Below are positions 10,241 to 22,277 of a stretch of 64,000 nucleotides of DNA, one piece after another. Position numbers and translations under genes: made by a program. The first letter of the stretch is position 1, and each line of letters begins with the position of its first letter. The notes below the pieces were generated by a model, which saw nothing but the letters and a program-made list of their open reading frames with translations, ran no database searches and was not told where the DNA came from. Source of the DNA: Astrothelium macrocarpum (Eukaryota > Ascomycota > Dothideomycetes > Trypetheliales > Trypetheliaceae); the NCBI GenBank assembly GCA_021030915.1, contig JAGEMR010000061.1, positions 62,001 to 126,000 on the forward strand, given 5' to 3'.

Positions 10241-11304
10241 TCTCATTGACCCAACGAAAGGGCTTTGGAGAGGTGAGATGAGGGTGAGCGTAATCTTATA
10301 TCCTGTCAAAGAAAGAATTTTGCTGATTGGAGTACTTTTATCAGGACCTAGCACGCGTGGTTAACCCAGGAAATTTGTAGTCAAGGGCTTCTCCTGATCA
10401 GTCTATCCTACAAATATGATTAGTTATGTGCACCTCTACTTACTGGTATCCAACTAATTAATGTTGGCTACCAAAGCGGCGCAGTGTCCGTAGTCTAAAG
10501 ATTTGATTGCCCAACCTGATCTCTTTCGACGTCAAACTATGTCACATCTTCATCCTCGATATACAGCTCATTGGACTCTTTACTGCCATCTGAGGGCATT
10601 AGTATGAATCTCAATCGCTCGTAGATGCCGCAACGCATTTTCTCGTGAGGCACATCGTCAAAATATACTTGTCAAAGACGAAAAGGATCTTGCTTATCAC
10701 AAAAAAGATGGCAGTAAATGAAACTGTAGCTCGAGCATGTGAGTCCTGGCACTTTTTGGAGGCGTGAGAATAGTCGATCTCACGCGTGGAAGTGGTATTG
10801 AACAGTCTCGAGCAGGTACTGTTGGTCTGTAGGCTCATCAATAAGCTCGAAATTTGTGTTGGTTGATGTTTTGTTGTTCGAATCTAGTATGAGTAGAGAT
10901 AATAATCACATAGTGAAAGAAGCTTAAAGAAAATGTTGAAGTGTATGATTGCCAGGAGACATGAAAGTGATATCTAGAGAGCCCTGCTAAGAAGAAATGC
11001 TTGCCGACGGCATCAAGGTTGACCTGGCTGCCTAGAAAGACTTTGCTCGGGTAAGTTGCTCTGAGCTGCGAGGGGGACTTAGGCTAGTCATAGGGCTTAG
11101 CGCATGCTGGGGAACGCATCGATCTGTCAGTTAACGACGTTTACAGCTGCCTTCGTCGCCGTCAAGTCTGTTCCTGGATGGTCGCAATGTGGGTTGGTGG
11201 GGCTGTGGGGAATCCTTTCTCAGATTCCTTGTCCTGTCTAACTCGTGCCATTGCCTCGTGATGTCCCCAGGCTGAGTTCTTCTGGCCAAACCACCTCTGC
11301 CATC
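10241..11304. other. Intergenic stretch upstream of SCC2
   Basis: No gene is recognised. The last few hundred bases before 11305 must contain the SCC2 promoter and 5' leader. Confidence 0.45.
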
Positions 11305-14300
11305 ATGAACGGACATGTAGATAGTTGGGGTGCCAACCCCAATCGCCACAGCTCTCTTCGATTTCCAACTGCCGATGAAGCGATTCAATACACTCCGTTC
11401 ACATCCATCGTTCCATTTAGCTCTGGCAAGGCCCATCAATCATCGAAAAGTTTTGATGAAAGAAGCTAACAAAGACAACCAGATGTGATACCGATTCCGG
11501 CCGCCTATCCACCACCTTCCTCCGCTGTCCACCTAAATGATGACGATCGCAAAGCTGGCAGAGCTCTCCTTCGCTCCTTGAATCAAGATATAGCCTCCCA
11601 GTCGACAGCCTCACAGATACAGTACCACCTTAATCATCTGCAGCAACTGCTGAAGCATGATCCTCCACCAGAATAGTAAATGCACCTTCTATGGTATGGA
11701 GACTTATGCTGATTCGTGATGTCTCAGCCATTTCAAAAAGCAGCCAGTAGCGCGCAGGAGCTCCAAAAATCACAAGCCCAACGAGAATCCGCCCGAGTCG
11801 AACGGGACTTACAAATCTAGCTTACAGCTGGGTACATTCTCCAAAATGGCTCTTCGCACGGCCAAAGTTCCGTGGAGATGTAGGTCTTGACAATCTTCTG
11901 ATCTGTAGATTTGCTAAGAATGAAAAAACCAGATCCCACTCCAGAGTCCCCAGGCCACAAGCCCTCTCAGCAATCTTCCATTCCTTCTCCAACTCCGTCA
12001 GCGTCTACGGCTCCGCCAGCAAAGCCACAGCTATCGCCTCAGACCCACAACGAGAGCGCCTTTCAGCAAAATGCAACGCATGGTGTAGCTACTCAACTGA
12101 CACCCCGAGCCTCCCCGACAGTCTCCACACCATCAGCCGCCCCTGCCGTAGTGGTCTCTAGCTTACCCCCAAAGGTCGAACGAACGGAATACGAAAGCTT
12201 CCCGGAGGTCGATGCCAAAATTGAAGCAAGTGGCGGTTCACTTTCAAAAAAACGCACGCGGGAAGAATATCAGGATAAAGGAACATCCATTTCCTTCAAC
12301 ATTGATCAGCGAGAAAAGGCAGATGCGGTGGTGCAAGCGCTTTTCAATGAGGCCGAGAATTTGTGTGACGCAGAGGATGCTATTCAGGGAACCGATTCGG
12401 ACAACATTCCGCTGGCAGCCGCGCAGTGCTTCTCACTTGAGACTGTTGAAGATGCGATTCTCCCGGTGATTCTTCCGCATGAGCAATACAAAATGGAGTC
12501 AGCCATGCAGAAAGTTCTCTCTGCTGGCCGCATCCAAAATTTACCCGTGGAAATCGTACTAAGGATCCAGAAGATGTTTGGCAATGTCGTAGCCTTGGCA
12601 AACACTGCTGGACTCAGTGTTGGCAGCGATTGGGTCGATTCTGATGTTGAAGAGTGGTCTCGGAGAATCGAGTCTGCCCAGCAAGGGCTACAAGCATCCA
12701 GAATCCTTCTAAAGGTCATGGCAGCATGTTCTGAAGAAAAGCAGCTCCAGTCTGAAGGTTTAGTGAAAAATGTTCTCGACCTTTTCAGACATGTTCTGGA
12801 TATGTGTGTGATCCCTGTGGTCGAGGCTAGATCAACTGGCCCACAATCCAGTTCGTTCGCCACATATCTAAAACAACGAAAGGACTTGACATTGCTTGTT
12901 CGAGCCTTGTCAAGGTTACTAAAAGCTCTCGGCGAGTTTCTTTCCAAGGTCGACGTGGACGAGTCTGCCATAACAGCGGTGGAAGCTCTTACCCAGAATC
13001 TGGTCTTCGCGGAGAACGCCCCTAGCGAAAAGGACTCGATCGTTGGAATCAAAACCTTTGAAGAGCTTCGGAGAGCGGCTATGGACGTTGTTGCTCGAGT
13101 TTTTGCCTCTTATCCAGCTCAGAGGTCTGCAATAATTACGGACATTCTTACATCTTTGGGAAAATTGCCTGTTTCGAGACAAAATGCTCGACATTTTAAG
13201 ATGGCTGATGGCAAGCCAATTCAATTGGTCTCCGCTCTCATTATGCAACTTGTGCAGACAAGCGCGTCAATGTCTTCAACAGTAGCGAAAACCAAAAAAT
13301 CAAATACTAAAGGAGGCGAAGATAACGAGGGTTCGTCCAATTCCATTGATGAAGACTCGGAAGACGATGAACCGCTACAGTCGCAACTACAGAGGGCTGC
13401 TATGAGAAATGAGGAAGATGTAGTTGCCGATGGCGATGTTGAGACTGTCATCGCAGCTTTACGAAGTGTCGCTCATCCAAAATACGAAAGTGCTCTTGCA
13501 AACACTCAGATTGTGGTACAATATCTTGTTCATCGAGGGATGACCGCAACAAAATCCGGTGATCAACCTTATCGCAACCTTCTAGATATTTTTACTGAAG
13601 ACTTTATGAGCGTCCTTGGATCCCCAGACTGGCCTGCAGCCGATCTTTTGCTGCAAGTTCTGCTACAAAATCTCCTTGCAATCATGAAGAAGAATAGTAC
13701 TGTACCGGCTCAGAACATGGCTCTCGACCTTATGGGTTTGCTAGGTTCTGGAATCTTCAATTTGGAAGACCACATCCGGACTACACAAAGGGGGTTAGAC
13801 GTTAGCCAATCAGAAATGGCTTCGAGTTTAGCAAATATTACGGATGAAATACTCGACGAAAATGTAAATGACCTGGACGTCTTTTCATTTGACGGACCAT
13901 TCCGGGTTACGCTCGAATATCTGCAGTCCAAAGGCGTTGGAGATGCTCATCTGAGAAGTGCGAGAGGATTCCAGATCATTCACTGGGCCGAGTCCATCAT
14001 TGCGGCCTACGATCGCGCCAAGACAATCGAAGACCGGAATTTCGATGAATTCAAGCCTCTGGCCGTGAATCTGAGAAAATTGATTCGCGATCCGCAATGG
14101 CTTGAAGCAGAATAGTCAGTATAGAAATCGTTGCGTGAAACATACCACTGACTGATAGATAAGCGTCTTTGAACCGGTCTCCCCACAATGCGCACGCCTT
14201 GCGCTGGCGTTACGCAGCAGAAGTTTACCTTTTTGCAGATACTCCAGACACATCATGAATACTCTCCTCAATTCACTAACAAGCGAATCCGCGTCACTCA

Positions 14301-17002
14301 AGAACAGAGGCCTTAAAAGCGTCACCCAGCTACTCGAAAGCAATCCCACCATCTTAGATCGAAAGGATATTCCTGTCCTTCAAACATTCTTCCGATGCCT
14401 CTCTGATAATTCTTCTCTAGTGCGAGACTCGGCTCTGAACCTCATTGGCAAATGTCTCTCTTTGAGACCGACGATGGATCGCAATATTTGTAGCCGACTC
14501 ATCCAACGGGCAGGTGACAGTGCGGCTAGTGTGCGTAAACGGTGCATCAAACTTCTCAAGGACATCTATCTACGTAATGAGGATCAAGATATGCGCTCGG
14601 GTATTGCTGAAGCGCTATTACAACGAATGGTTGATACCGAGGAGAGTGTTTGTGAGCTTTGCCGACAAACCTTTGAAGAAATTTGGTTCCTACCTTACAT
14701 TGATCTCACATCCTCTCAAGAACATTCAGTGCAAAAAAAGGTTGCATTCGAACATCATTCAGCACTTGTTGTAAAGACTGCGCAACGAGGGAATACTGCC
14801 CTACTTACCTTGGAACCGATGATCAAGAGTCTCCTTTCACCGTCGTCCAAGAATTCAACGGCAATTTTCAACGTTTGCAAGCAAATGGTTGCTACCATGG
14901 TCGATGCAGTCATTGAACATAGTACTGAATCGGGGCGGCCCTCACCAGCGGACTACCTCCAGACATTGACTGTTTTTGCCAAAGCGCGGCCAAAACTTTT
15001 CACCGCCAAGCAATTGGAAGTGATGCAACCCTATATCCAGAATCTGCAGACAAACGACGATCGTCCAGTATTCCGGGCTGTGCTAGTCATTTATCGATGG
15101 GTATTCCCATACCTTTCCAGCCTTCAACACGATTTCCTCAAAGCCGTCCACAAAGCATTACTCGAAAATCTACCCAAGCTCACCAAAATAGATCTTGATG
15201 AAGCTGCTCTTTGTCTCTGGACAATCGATAGCGTCATCAAGAACACAACGAAACTTGCTCGAATGGCGAGCTCGGTTCTCCAGCAGCTGCACAATTCACG
15301 AAATGATAATCTGGGTGATGACCCACAGAACAAGGTTGTTCAAAAGATCAATCGTCTTCTTTATATAGCAGGAGCATTCTTTCATGTGTGCGATTTTGAC
15401 GGAGAAAACGGACTCTTCAAGGAGAGGTTTCCCCAGTGGGATGGCAAATCCGTTGCGAGTTTGGTCATTGATATCATTCGTCCATATGTCGCGTCGAAAC
15501 AGCCAGCTGCAATTCGTGACTTGACTCTGGAGACCATCTGTAAGATTTGTCGTTCTTGGCCTAAGCAGTATCTACGCCAAGATATCTGTAATATTATTGA
15601 GGCAATCTTTCGTGGGGAGGATAAGCGGCTCCAACTTACTGCTCTTTCTGGCATCAAAGAACTGTTCGCCGAAGAAGAAAGACTCTCTGAAAGCGGCGCA
15701 GCGATTGCTGTTGGTGAAGGCATTGTGAATGGAGCTGAGCGGCTAGGAAAATCACTCCAGGCGAACGAGAATGATGGGGTTGCTACAACAATTGCGCAGC
15801 AATTTCTACAATATATCCTGCGATTTGCCCTCTCCAGTCAAGATGAATTAGCACTTACGGCGGCACAGGTGGTTGCAAGTGTCAATCGTCAGGGTCTTGT
15901 GCATCCGAAAGAAACTGGCGTTGCTCTTGTTGCACTTGAAACATCACCTACAAATGCAATTGCAACAATTGCGTTTCAGGAACATCGAAGTTTAAATCAA
16001 AAGCATGAAAGTGTGTTTGATAAAGAATACATGAAGGCCATCTACGAGGCCTTTTTGTATCAAAAGGACATGGTGAAGGATGCTCGTGGAGCGACTTCTC
16101 AACCTCATACACCAAAGCTTCGCCTCACATTTGAAGTCCTGAAATTGGGCAATGGAAAGGCACGAAAGAAATTCTTGGCCAATATGGTCAGCCGGATCAA
16201 CTTCGATCTATCAAAGCTTGATGTCAGCGGCGATCCTCCCCTACACTTACTCTTTTCTCGATTCTGTGTCGAGAATTTGGCCTTTTTTGACTACTCTAGG
16301 GTTGACGAGATACTTCACCTTCTGGATTGCATGGAAAAGACTGTGGCTACCACAGGTACTGGCATTGCCCATGCCATAGAGACGGAGATCCAGAATGTGC
16401 AGCTTGCGCCTCAGCCGGTGGAAGCGGAAGTTTCGTGGCAGAACGGCATAACACCCATCACTAGTTCAATTGCCGATGAACGGTTGCGGCAACTAACAGC
16501 AGGATCAATGGCCTTGTCTCTTATGTGGGAGAGTCGAACATTCATCCGCCGTCTTTGGGGTCTTCAGAAACAACGCGAAGGCAAGAACAAGACGACAGTA
16601 AAAGATCTCAACAAAGCACCAACAAAAGCCCAAGGCGTATCAGGCGATCGATACTGGGAGAAAACGTCGGAAATCATGGCTTCTTTGGATTCACGTGAGG
16701 CAATGTTTCAACAATGTCGAGCGTTTGCCGAACTCCTTTCCATCGACAACGAAGTCAAGGTCCCGTCCGATGATGACGAAGAGGCTGATTTGGTAAAGGC
16801 AGCAGCTGGATACGAAACGCCTAGCGAAGACGGCAATAGCAATGGTTCTGCTCCTCCGAGTACAGGTAGGGGCAGAAAGAGGAAAGGATCGGTGTCACTT
16901 GCTGCGACACCCAGCAAGAACAAAAAGAGAGGACGACCTTCTTTGAACAAACGCAAGAGCGGAGGGGCGTTCCCCATTGACGAGAGCGCGGATTGGGACT
17001 GA
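11305..17002 (+). CDS. SCC2: Cohesin loader subunit, SCC2/Mis4/NIPBL family
   Basis: The loader places cohesin rings on chromatin. Five exons (11305-11425, 11483-11675, 11728-11831, 11909-14114, 14164-17002) give 1820 residues, the usual fungal size. The N-terminal TPFTSIVPFSSDVIPIP segment is family-typical. The large C-terminal part is all-helical HEAT repeats, with LTSESASLKNRGLKSVTQ and RDSALNLIGKCL matching the conserved NIPBL core. An acidic-serine linker (about 13310-13375) separates the halves, and a basic tail with an AT-hook-like KKRGRPSLNKRK lies near residue 1795. Intron 1 (11426-11482) has a GC donor (GCAAGG); all other donors are GT. The junction at 14114/14164 was chosen because it alone gives an in-frame EYVFEPVSPQCARLALALR. 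The next gene, DCC1, is also a cohesion factor. Confidence 0.93.
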
Positions 17003-17349
17003 ACATCTATCCACTCTATGCTATAAGAGCTGAGTACTACTGGTATACTTGGATTCGCTCAACTGCCCAAATTCACACATGCATCCGTATACCTTCATGC
17101 CATTTCATCTGCACAAACAGTTGCGTTGGTCCATGGCTACATGCATTGTACTTTAGAGAGAGAGATACCCGCTCATAATGAGCTTCCTTGAGCTATCTAG
17201 CAATGAAATCAGCTTAAGCATGCATGAGTTTATCGAGATTGAATGATATATTCAGTGCTATGATGAAAGTGGGGCAACGCGATGAAGGTAAACGCGTCTT
17301 CTAGCTTTTACTTCGGTTTCTTCGCCCACTAAACGTTGAACCTTTCAAA
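17003..17349. promoter_or_regulatory. SCC2-DCC1 intergenic region
   Basis: These 347 bases hold the SCC2 3' end and the DCC1 promoter. There is no further gene. The two genes run in the same direction. Confidence 0.5.
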
Positions 17350-18556
17350 ATGTCCTCTCAAACCAATAGCAACATTCCATTCTCTATCTCCCATTCACAG
17401 CAAAATGTGCGCCTATTTGAACTGCCTCCTGCTCTTTTAGAACTTCTATCGGCGCCCAATCCACCAACGTATATACCCCAATTCCCCTCCTCTTCCTAAC
17501 CTTCTCAAACTCTAATTCCAGTCGCAGGCTAGAAATCAAATCCTCAGACCCCGCTCTCTCCCCAACCCAATCCAACCCGCAACCATCCACCCACGCGGTC
17601 CTCTGCACCCCGACCCAAACCTTCCACCTCCGCCAAGTGCAAACCTCCAACTCCGTCTTCGTCACCTCCCCTTCCGACCCAGGCATCCGCGCCATAGCAA
17701 CCTGCCCCCACACCCTCGAGCTCCTCCCGCAACCGCCCGTCCCACACCTTGCACAAGCGCACCTCGTCCACCTCCTCCCGCCCTATCACGGCCCGGATCA
17801 CGCCTCCGCTTCCTCATTCCCGTCTTCCCACCGTCCCCTCACCAAAGCCGCGCTCTTCGCCAACGTCCCGCTCTCGGCTGCTGAATGCAGCGCAGCCTGG
17901 ACCGCGCTCTGCGCTTTTGAGGACGGCGATGGCCATGCGTGGGTCCCGGATGCTGGGGTGCGGTTGGGCGCGTGGAGGGCGCTATTGCGGGGGATGGTGG
18001 CGCGGGGGTCGGATGTGAGGGGGTTGTGTGCGCAATGGGATGAGGGCGTGGGCGTGCGGGTGGAGATTGTGGAGGTTGTGGAGGATGTCGTCGCGGAGGG
18101 GTGGGAGGTTGGGTTGCTGTGGGGGGTTTTGGGGAGGGTGGGGAGTGTAGAGGGTGAGAAGTGTAGGTTAATGTTTTCTTTTGTGGGTGGGATTATGGGT
18201 TGTTGGTTTGCTTTGCTTATTGGGGAGCATATGGCTGACTGTGAATAGCATTGCTGCGGATTGACAGCACGAAGCTTGTCGCCTGGGTAGGCGAAATGCT
18301 GCTTGTTGTAAAGACGCAAGGTGCGGACGCTGTGGACGTGGAGGATTTTGTGCGAGAGTGGCGGGATTGCTTGCCAGAGCCTTGGGCGAATATGGCATCT
18401 TTGGATGCGATCAAAGGGTCTTTCGTCCAGCCTTCGCTTTCAACCATACGATATGCTCAAGATGCGCAAGCTGGAACTCCAGCGCCGGGAAGTGCATCAA
18501 GTACGAAACCTACAAATCGGAAGTGGCACGAAAAATTTAAGCAGGGAAGGAAATGA
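17350..18556 (+). CDS. DCC1: Sister chromatid cohesion protein DCC1
   Basis: DCC1 is a subunit of the alternative clamp loader RFC-CTF18 (with CTF8), which acts at replication forks and in cohesion establishment. Three exons (17350-17468, 17522-18153, 18249-18556) give 352 residues. The diagnostic start VRLFELPPALLELL is followed by LEIKSSDP and AVLCTPTQTFHLRQVQTSNS, the conserved DCC1 block. Downstream, KAALFANVPLSAAEC and LLRIDSTKLVAWVG correspond to the winged-helix part. The middle exon is very GC-rich and flips from C-rich to G-rich near 17900, so valine/glycine/glutamate codons dominate its second half. The gene lies in tandem behind SCC2 and ends 147 bp from the convergent hemerythrin-like gene. 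Confidence 0.9.
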
Positions 18557-18703
18557 AAATGACCGATGTGGTTTGCACCATGCATCTATTCGTCTATGAT
18601 TTGAGGTTTCCAACCTGGCAAAAAGGAAAAGTGCGGGCTTCTGGACCGAGGAAATGATTCTAAGACTTGCTCGAATACACCCCGATCCCTTGCCGAGCAC
18701 CTC

Positions 18704-19504
18704 TTACATTGGCAACCGCCTCATCTCCTCCATACTCCAATATTGTCTCATATTCTCCGCACCCAGCTCCTTTACTTCTTGATCCAAATGCGTCCACAGC
18801 ACCTCACCAAAGTCATCCATCGTATCCTGCAACTCCTCCCATCTCAGCTCTCGCTCACCTTGCCGACACGCCTCAAGATACGTCTCGAACTTGTCTAGGC
18901 CATTGTGGATTTGCCGGTGTTGGCTTAGCAGTTCTAGCTCGTCCCGAAAGGCAGGCATTCGCTCTGCTAGTACAGGGAAGATGTGCTGCTCCTCAATGGT
19001 GTGGTGTATGGTCAAGTGGTGGGCAAATTCGAGGCCGAGGGAGAGAAATTGACGGATGGTATAGCCGGGAGGACGACGGCGCTGCGTGCAGGCTGTGTGC
19101 AGAGTGTTCCAAGAGCGACGGAAGCCGTTGTGCTAAGATACCCGTTACAAGGGGGAAGAGGGAGAAAAGTGAAGAGATGTACGCCGTACGAAATAATCCA
19201 TGTGCTCGGCCATACGATTGTAGGCACGAAATTCGCCAGGAGTAAGGGGAGGTAAGGAAGCTTCCTTTATTTCCTTCGTCTCCGTTTGCTCCTTTTCCGC
19301 CTCGCGATTTGACGGCGCTGGTGCGGGATCTTTGACGTCAGCCATGAATGACGTTTGATGAAGTGCAGGGTTTTGGAATGGATTGAGACTTGGGTTTAAA
19401 CAAAGAGAACTATTAAGGAGGGAGGGAGTAGTGATGCGTTTCGCGAGACGTCCGAAGGAAAATGGCATCAAAAACAGTAAAAGTATAGGAAACCATGGTG
19501 CCAT
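18704..19504 (-). CDS. Hemerythrin-like (HHE cation-binding) domain protein
   Basis: A small four-helix iron-binding protein. Two exons (19504-19190, 19132-18704) are joined by a 57-nt intron, giving DYFHNGFRRSWNTL across the join. Ligand-type residues are the His in EHMDYFH, the run HHLTIHHTIEEQHIFP and later QHRQIHNGLDKFE, the usual HHE layout. The total is 247 residues from the ATG at 19504. An ATG at 19345 (MADVKDPAP) would give 194 residues and resembles the usual family start. The extra 53 residues begin with a hydrophobic stretch (PWFPILLLFLMPFSF) that could be a signal or simply a translated leader. The function is unknown; relatives are thought to sense or buffer iron, oxygen or nitric oxide. 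It is divergent from CCT1. Confidence 0.85.
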
Positions 19505-19749
19505 TAAGAGCTGTGGTCGTCATTTTTAATTAATAGAGATTCGGAGTCTAACAGTGTCCGAACAATAAGCAAGGGTAGCTTATGCAAAAATTGGTAATTC
19601 CAAGTGTTCAGTGAAATTTGCCATGATGCTGTCTGAATCTGCCATTTATTTGTCCTGATCGCGTTTCGGCGCGTCGACCTCAAATTCTCGATATCATAAT
19701 GCTAGGCAGAGCTTCATAAACATTCATTTCCTAGACAATACCACTCGAT
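19505..19749. promoter_or_regulatory. Shared divergent promoter, hemerythrin-like / CCT1
   Basis: Only 245 bp separate the two start codons (404 bp if the shorter hemerythrin start is used). A TTAATTAA palindrome lies near 19527. No other site is recognised. Confidence 0.5.
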
Positions 19750-21755
19750 ATGGCAGGCATTTTTGAAGCACCGAGAAATGCTGGCACGCTATGTAAGTCA
19801 AAATGAGACTTCATCTTTTAGGAAGGCTAATCACTTTCATAGTCCTTGGCGGCCAAAAAATTACAGGCTCAGATGTTCGAGATCAAAATGTACTCGCCAC
19901 GCAAGCAATCGCAAATGTTGTAAAGAGCTCATTTGGGCCTTCGGGGCTTGACAAAATGATGGTCGACGACATTGGAGACGTCACCGTGACAAATGATGGT
20001 GCTACTATCCTCGGCCTTCTCGATATCGAGCATCCAGCAGGCAAAATCTTGGTAGACCTAGCACAACAGCAAGACAAGGAGGTTGGAGACGGCACCACAT
20101 CGGTAGTACTCATCGCTGCAGAGCTCTTGAGGAGAGCAAACGAGCTCATGAAAAATCGAATACATCCTACAACTATCATTACGGGATACCGACTCGCACT
20201 GAGGGAAGCAGTACGCTACATGAGTGAAAATATCAGCACCAAGGTAGAAAACCTCGGACGAGAGAGTCTAGTCAACATCGCAAAAACATCCATGTCATCC
20301 AAAATTATTGGTTCCGACTCCGACTTTTTTGCAAGCATGTGCGTCGACGCAATGCAGTCAGTAAAGACTACAAACAACCGGAACGAGATCAAATACCCAG
20401 TGAAGGCTGTCAACCTCCTTAAAGCTCATGGCAAGAGCGCTACCGAATCTGTACTAGTAAAAGGTTATGCTTTGAATTGTACAGTTGCTTCTCAAGCCAT
20501 GAAGACACGAACATCGGACGCCAAAATCGCATGTTTGGATATGAACCTACAAAAAGAAAGGATGAAGCTAGGAGTACACATTACCATTGATGATCCTCAA
20601 CAACTAGAGAAAATCAGAGAGCGTGAAGCCGGCATTGTCATAGAACGCGTTGAGATGATCCTTAAAGCCGGTGCCAATGTTGTTTTCACCACCAAAGGCA
20701 TTGACGATCTCTGTCTAAAAATGTTTATCGAGCGTGGCGCCATGGCTGTACGGAGATGCAAGAAAGAAGACTTACGGAGAATAGCAAAAGCTACCGGAGC
20801 CACGCTAGTCAGCTCTCTTTCGGACCTGAACGGCGACGAAAAGTTCGAAGCCTCAAATCTCGGCCAAGCAGAAGAAGTCGTCCAGGACCGAATATCCGAT
20901 GACGAATGCATTCTCGTAAAAGGCACTAAGGTCCACACCTCCGCCTCCATCATCCTCCGTGGCCCCAACGAATACTCTCTCGATGAGATGGAGCGCTCCA
21001 TCCACGATTCCCTCTCCGCCGTCAAACGCACTCTCGAAAGCGGCCGCATTGTCCCTGGCGGCGGCGCCGTCGAAACCGCATTACACATTTACCTCGAAGA
21101 ATGGGCGACCTCAGTTGTACGTTACCCAATACTCTCTTCCACCATCCCCTCCATTACTCATAACATCCAAAACTAACGCCAAATCCAGGGCTCGCGCGAA
21201 CAACTTGCCATCGGCGAATTCGCGCAATCCCTGCTCATCATCCCGAAAACGCTCGCCGTCAACGCCGCCATCGACGCAACCGAGCTCGTCGCCCAGCTGC
21301 GCTCGCGCCACGCGCTCTCACAACGCACCGCCCTGGACACCGCGCCACCCTCCACCGCCAGCACCAACGCTCCCCCCGCGAACCCCGGCGCAAGCCCGCA
21401 ACGACGAGCACCGAATGGCGTCGCGCCCGCCACCGCCGCCAACGCAGCGTCGCAGCAGCAGCAACAGCAGCAGCAAGGAGGCAGCGGTGGTGGTGGTGGT
21501 AGTGGTGGTGGTGGTAGCGAGGACGAGAAGGCGCTGGCGAAGCGCAAGAACTACCGGAACTACGGGCTGGATCTGGCGCGGGGGAGGGTGGTGGATTCGG
21601 TGCGGCAGGGCGTGCTGGAGCCGAGCATGAGCAAGGTGAAGCAGTTGAAGAGCGCCGTGGAGGCGTGCGTGGCGATCATGCGCATCGATACGATGATTAA
21701 GCTGGATCCGGAACGGAGGGGGGGTGGGGATGATGACGGGCATGGGCATATGTGA
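19750..21755 (+). CDS. TCP1: T-complex protein 1 subunit alpha (CCT1), with a low-complexity insertion
   Basis: A subunit of the cytosolic group II chaperonin TRiC/CCT, which folds actin and tubulin. Three exons (19750-19792, 19843-21116, 21189-21755) give 627 residues; family members are usually about 550-570. Characteristic motifs are SSFGPSGLDKMMVD, the nucleotide loops TNDGATIL and GDGTTSVV, ILRGPNEYSLDEMERS and VPGGGAVETAL. The excess length is a low-complexity insert at about residues 485-549 (Thr/Ala/Pro-rich, then eight Gln, then Gly/Ser) between LRSRHALSQ and EDEKALAKRKNYRNYGLDL, in the C-terminal equatorial domain. The rest of that domain (VLEPSMSKVKQLKSAVEAC) is normal, so the protein is probably functional. 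The third exon is a GC-rich island with a C-to-G skew switch at the insert. Confidence 0.95.
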
Positions 21756-22277
21756 GCGGAGGTGGGGTGTTTGTATGATAAGTCTTCTTCAAAAGCTGCG
21801 GAGATAGATAGCGGCGTTGAGAGGAGGATGAAACATTCTAATTCTCAAGATGTGTGTGTTGTTGTGCTATGTGAACTATTTGATACAAGTACAGAAGAGA
21901 CACTTTTGGCACGTCAGAGATCCGTAAGATGTGCTTGCTACCTGTGACACCCGTAGCAAAGACCCGATTCGTGCTGGACAGAGAAAGAAAAACCATGCAT
22001 GACATATCGCGTACAACAGCATTGAAAAAAAAAAAAAAAAAAGACGTAAGCAAAGAGAGCCAAGCTAGCTGGCAAAGAACAGAAAAGAAACTAATATATA
22101 CTCGGATTCACGGCGTGTAGAGGCAATCTCGACACAAGCACGGAGCAAATCACGGCTCCCAACGGCGAGGAAGTCCTGGAGGATATTCGTAGCGATAACA
22201 TTCGTCTCTCTCCTTCCCTCCCTCCCTCGCTCCCTCCTTACTTGGACCCCTCCCAACACCAAACCCCCTCAACGAAC
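21756..22277. other. Convergent intergenic region with A18 tract
   Basis: The 3' ends of CCT1 and the Bud3-like gene meet here. A run of about 18 A residues lies at 22024-22042, and a pyrimidine-rich (TCCC)n-like stretch occupies about 22200-22260. No gene is seen. Confidence 0.5.

Noticed and set aside
14115..14254. SCC2 read as two separate genes because a stop follows LEAE and a new ATG opens at 14255
   Set aside because: A 49-nt intron removes the stop, and the conserved region continues upstream of that ATG, so it is one gene.
21318..21749. Long minus-strand frame opposite CCT1 exon 3
   Set aside because: It is a shadow of a GC-rich coding exon; its residues (His/Pro/Leu runs) mirror the repeat composition.
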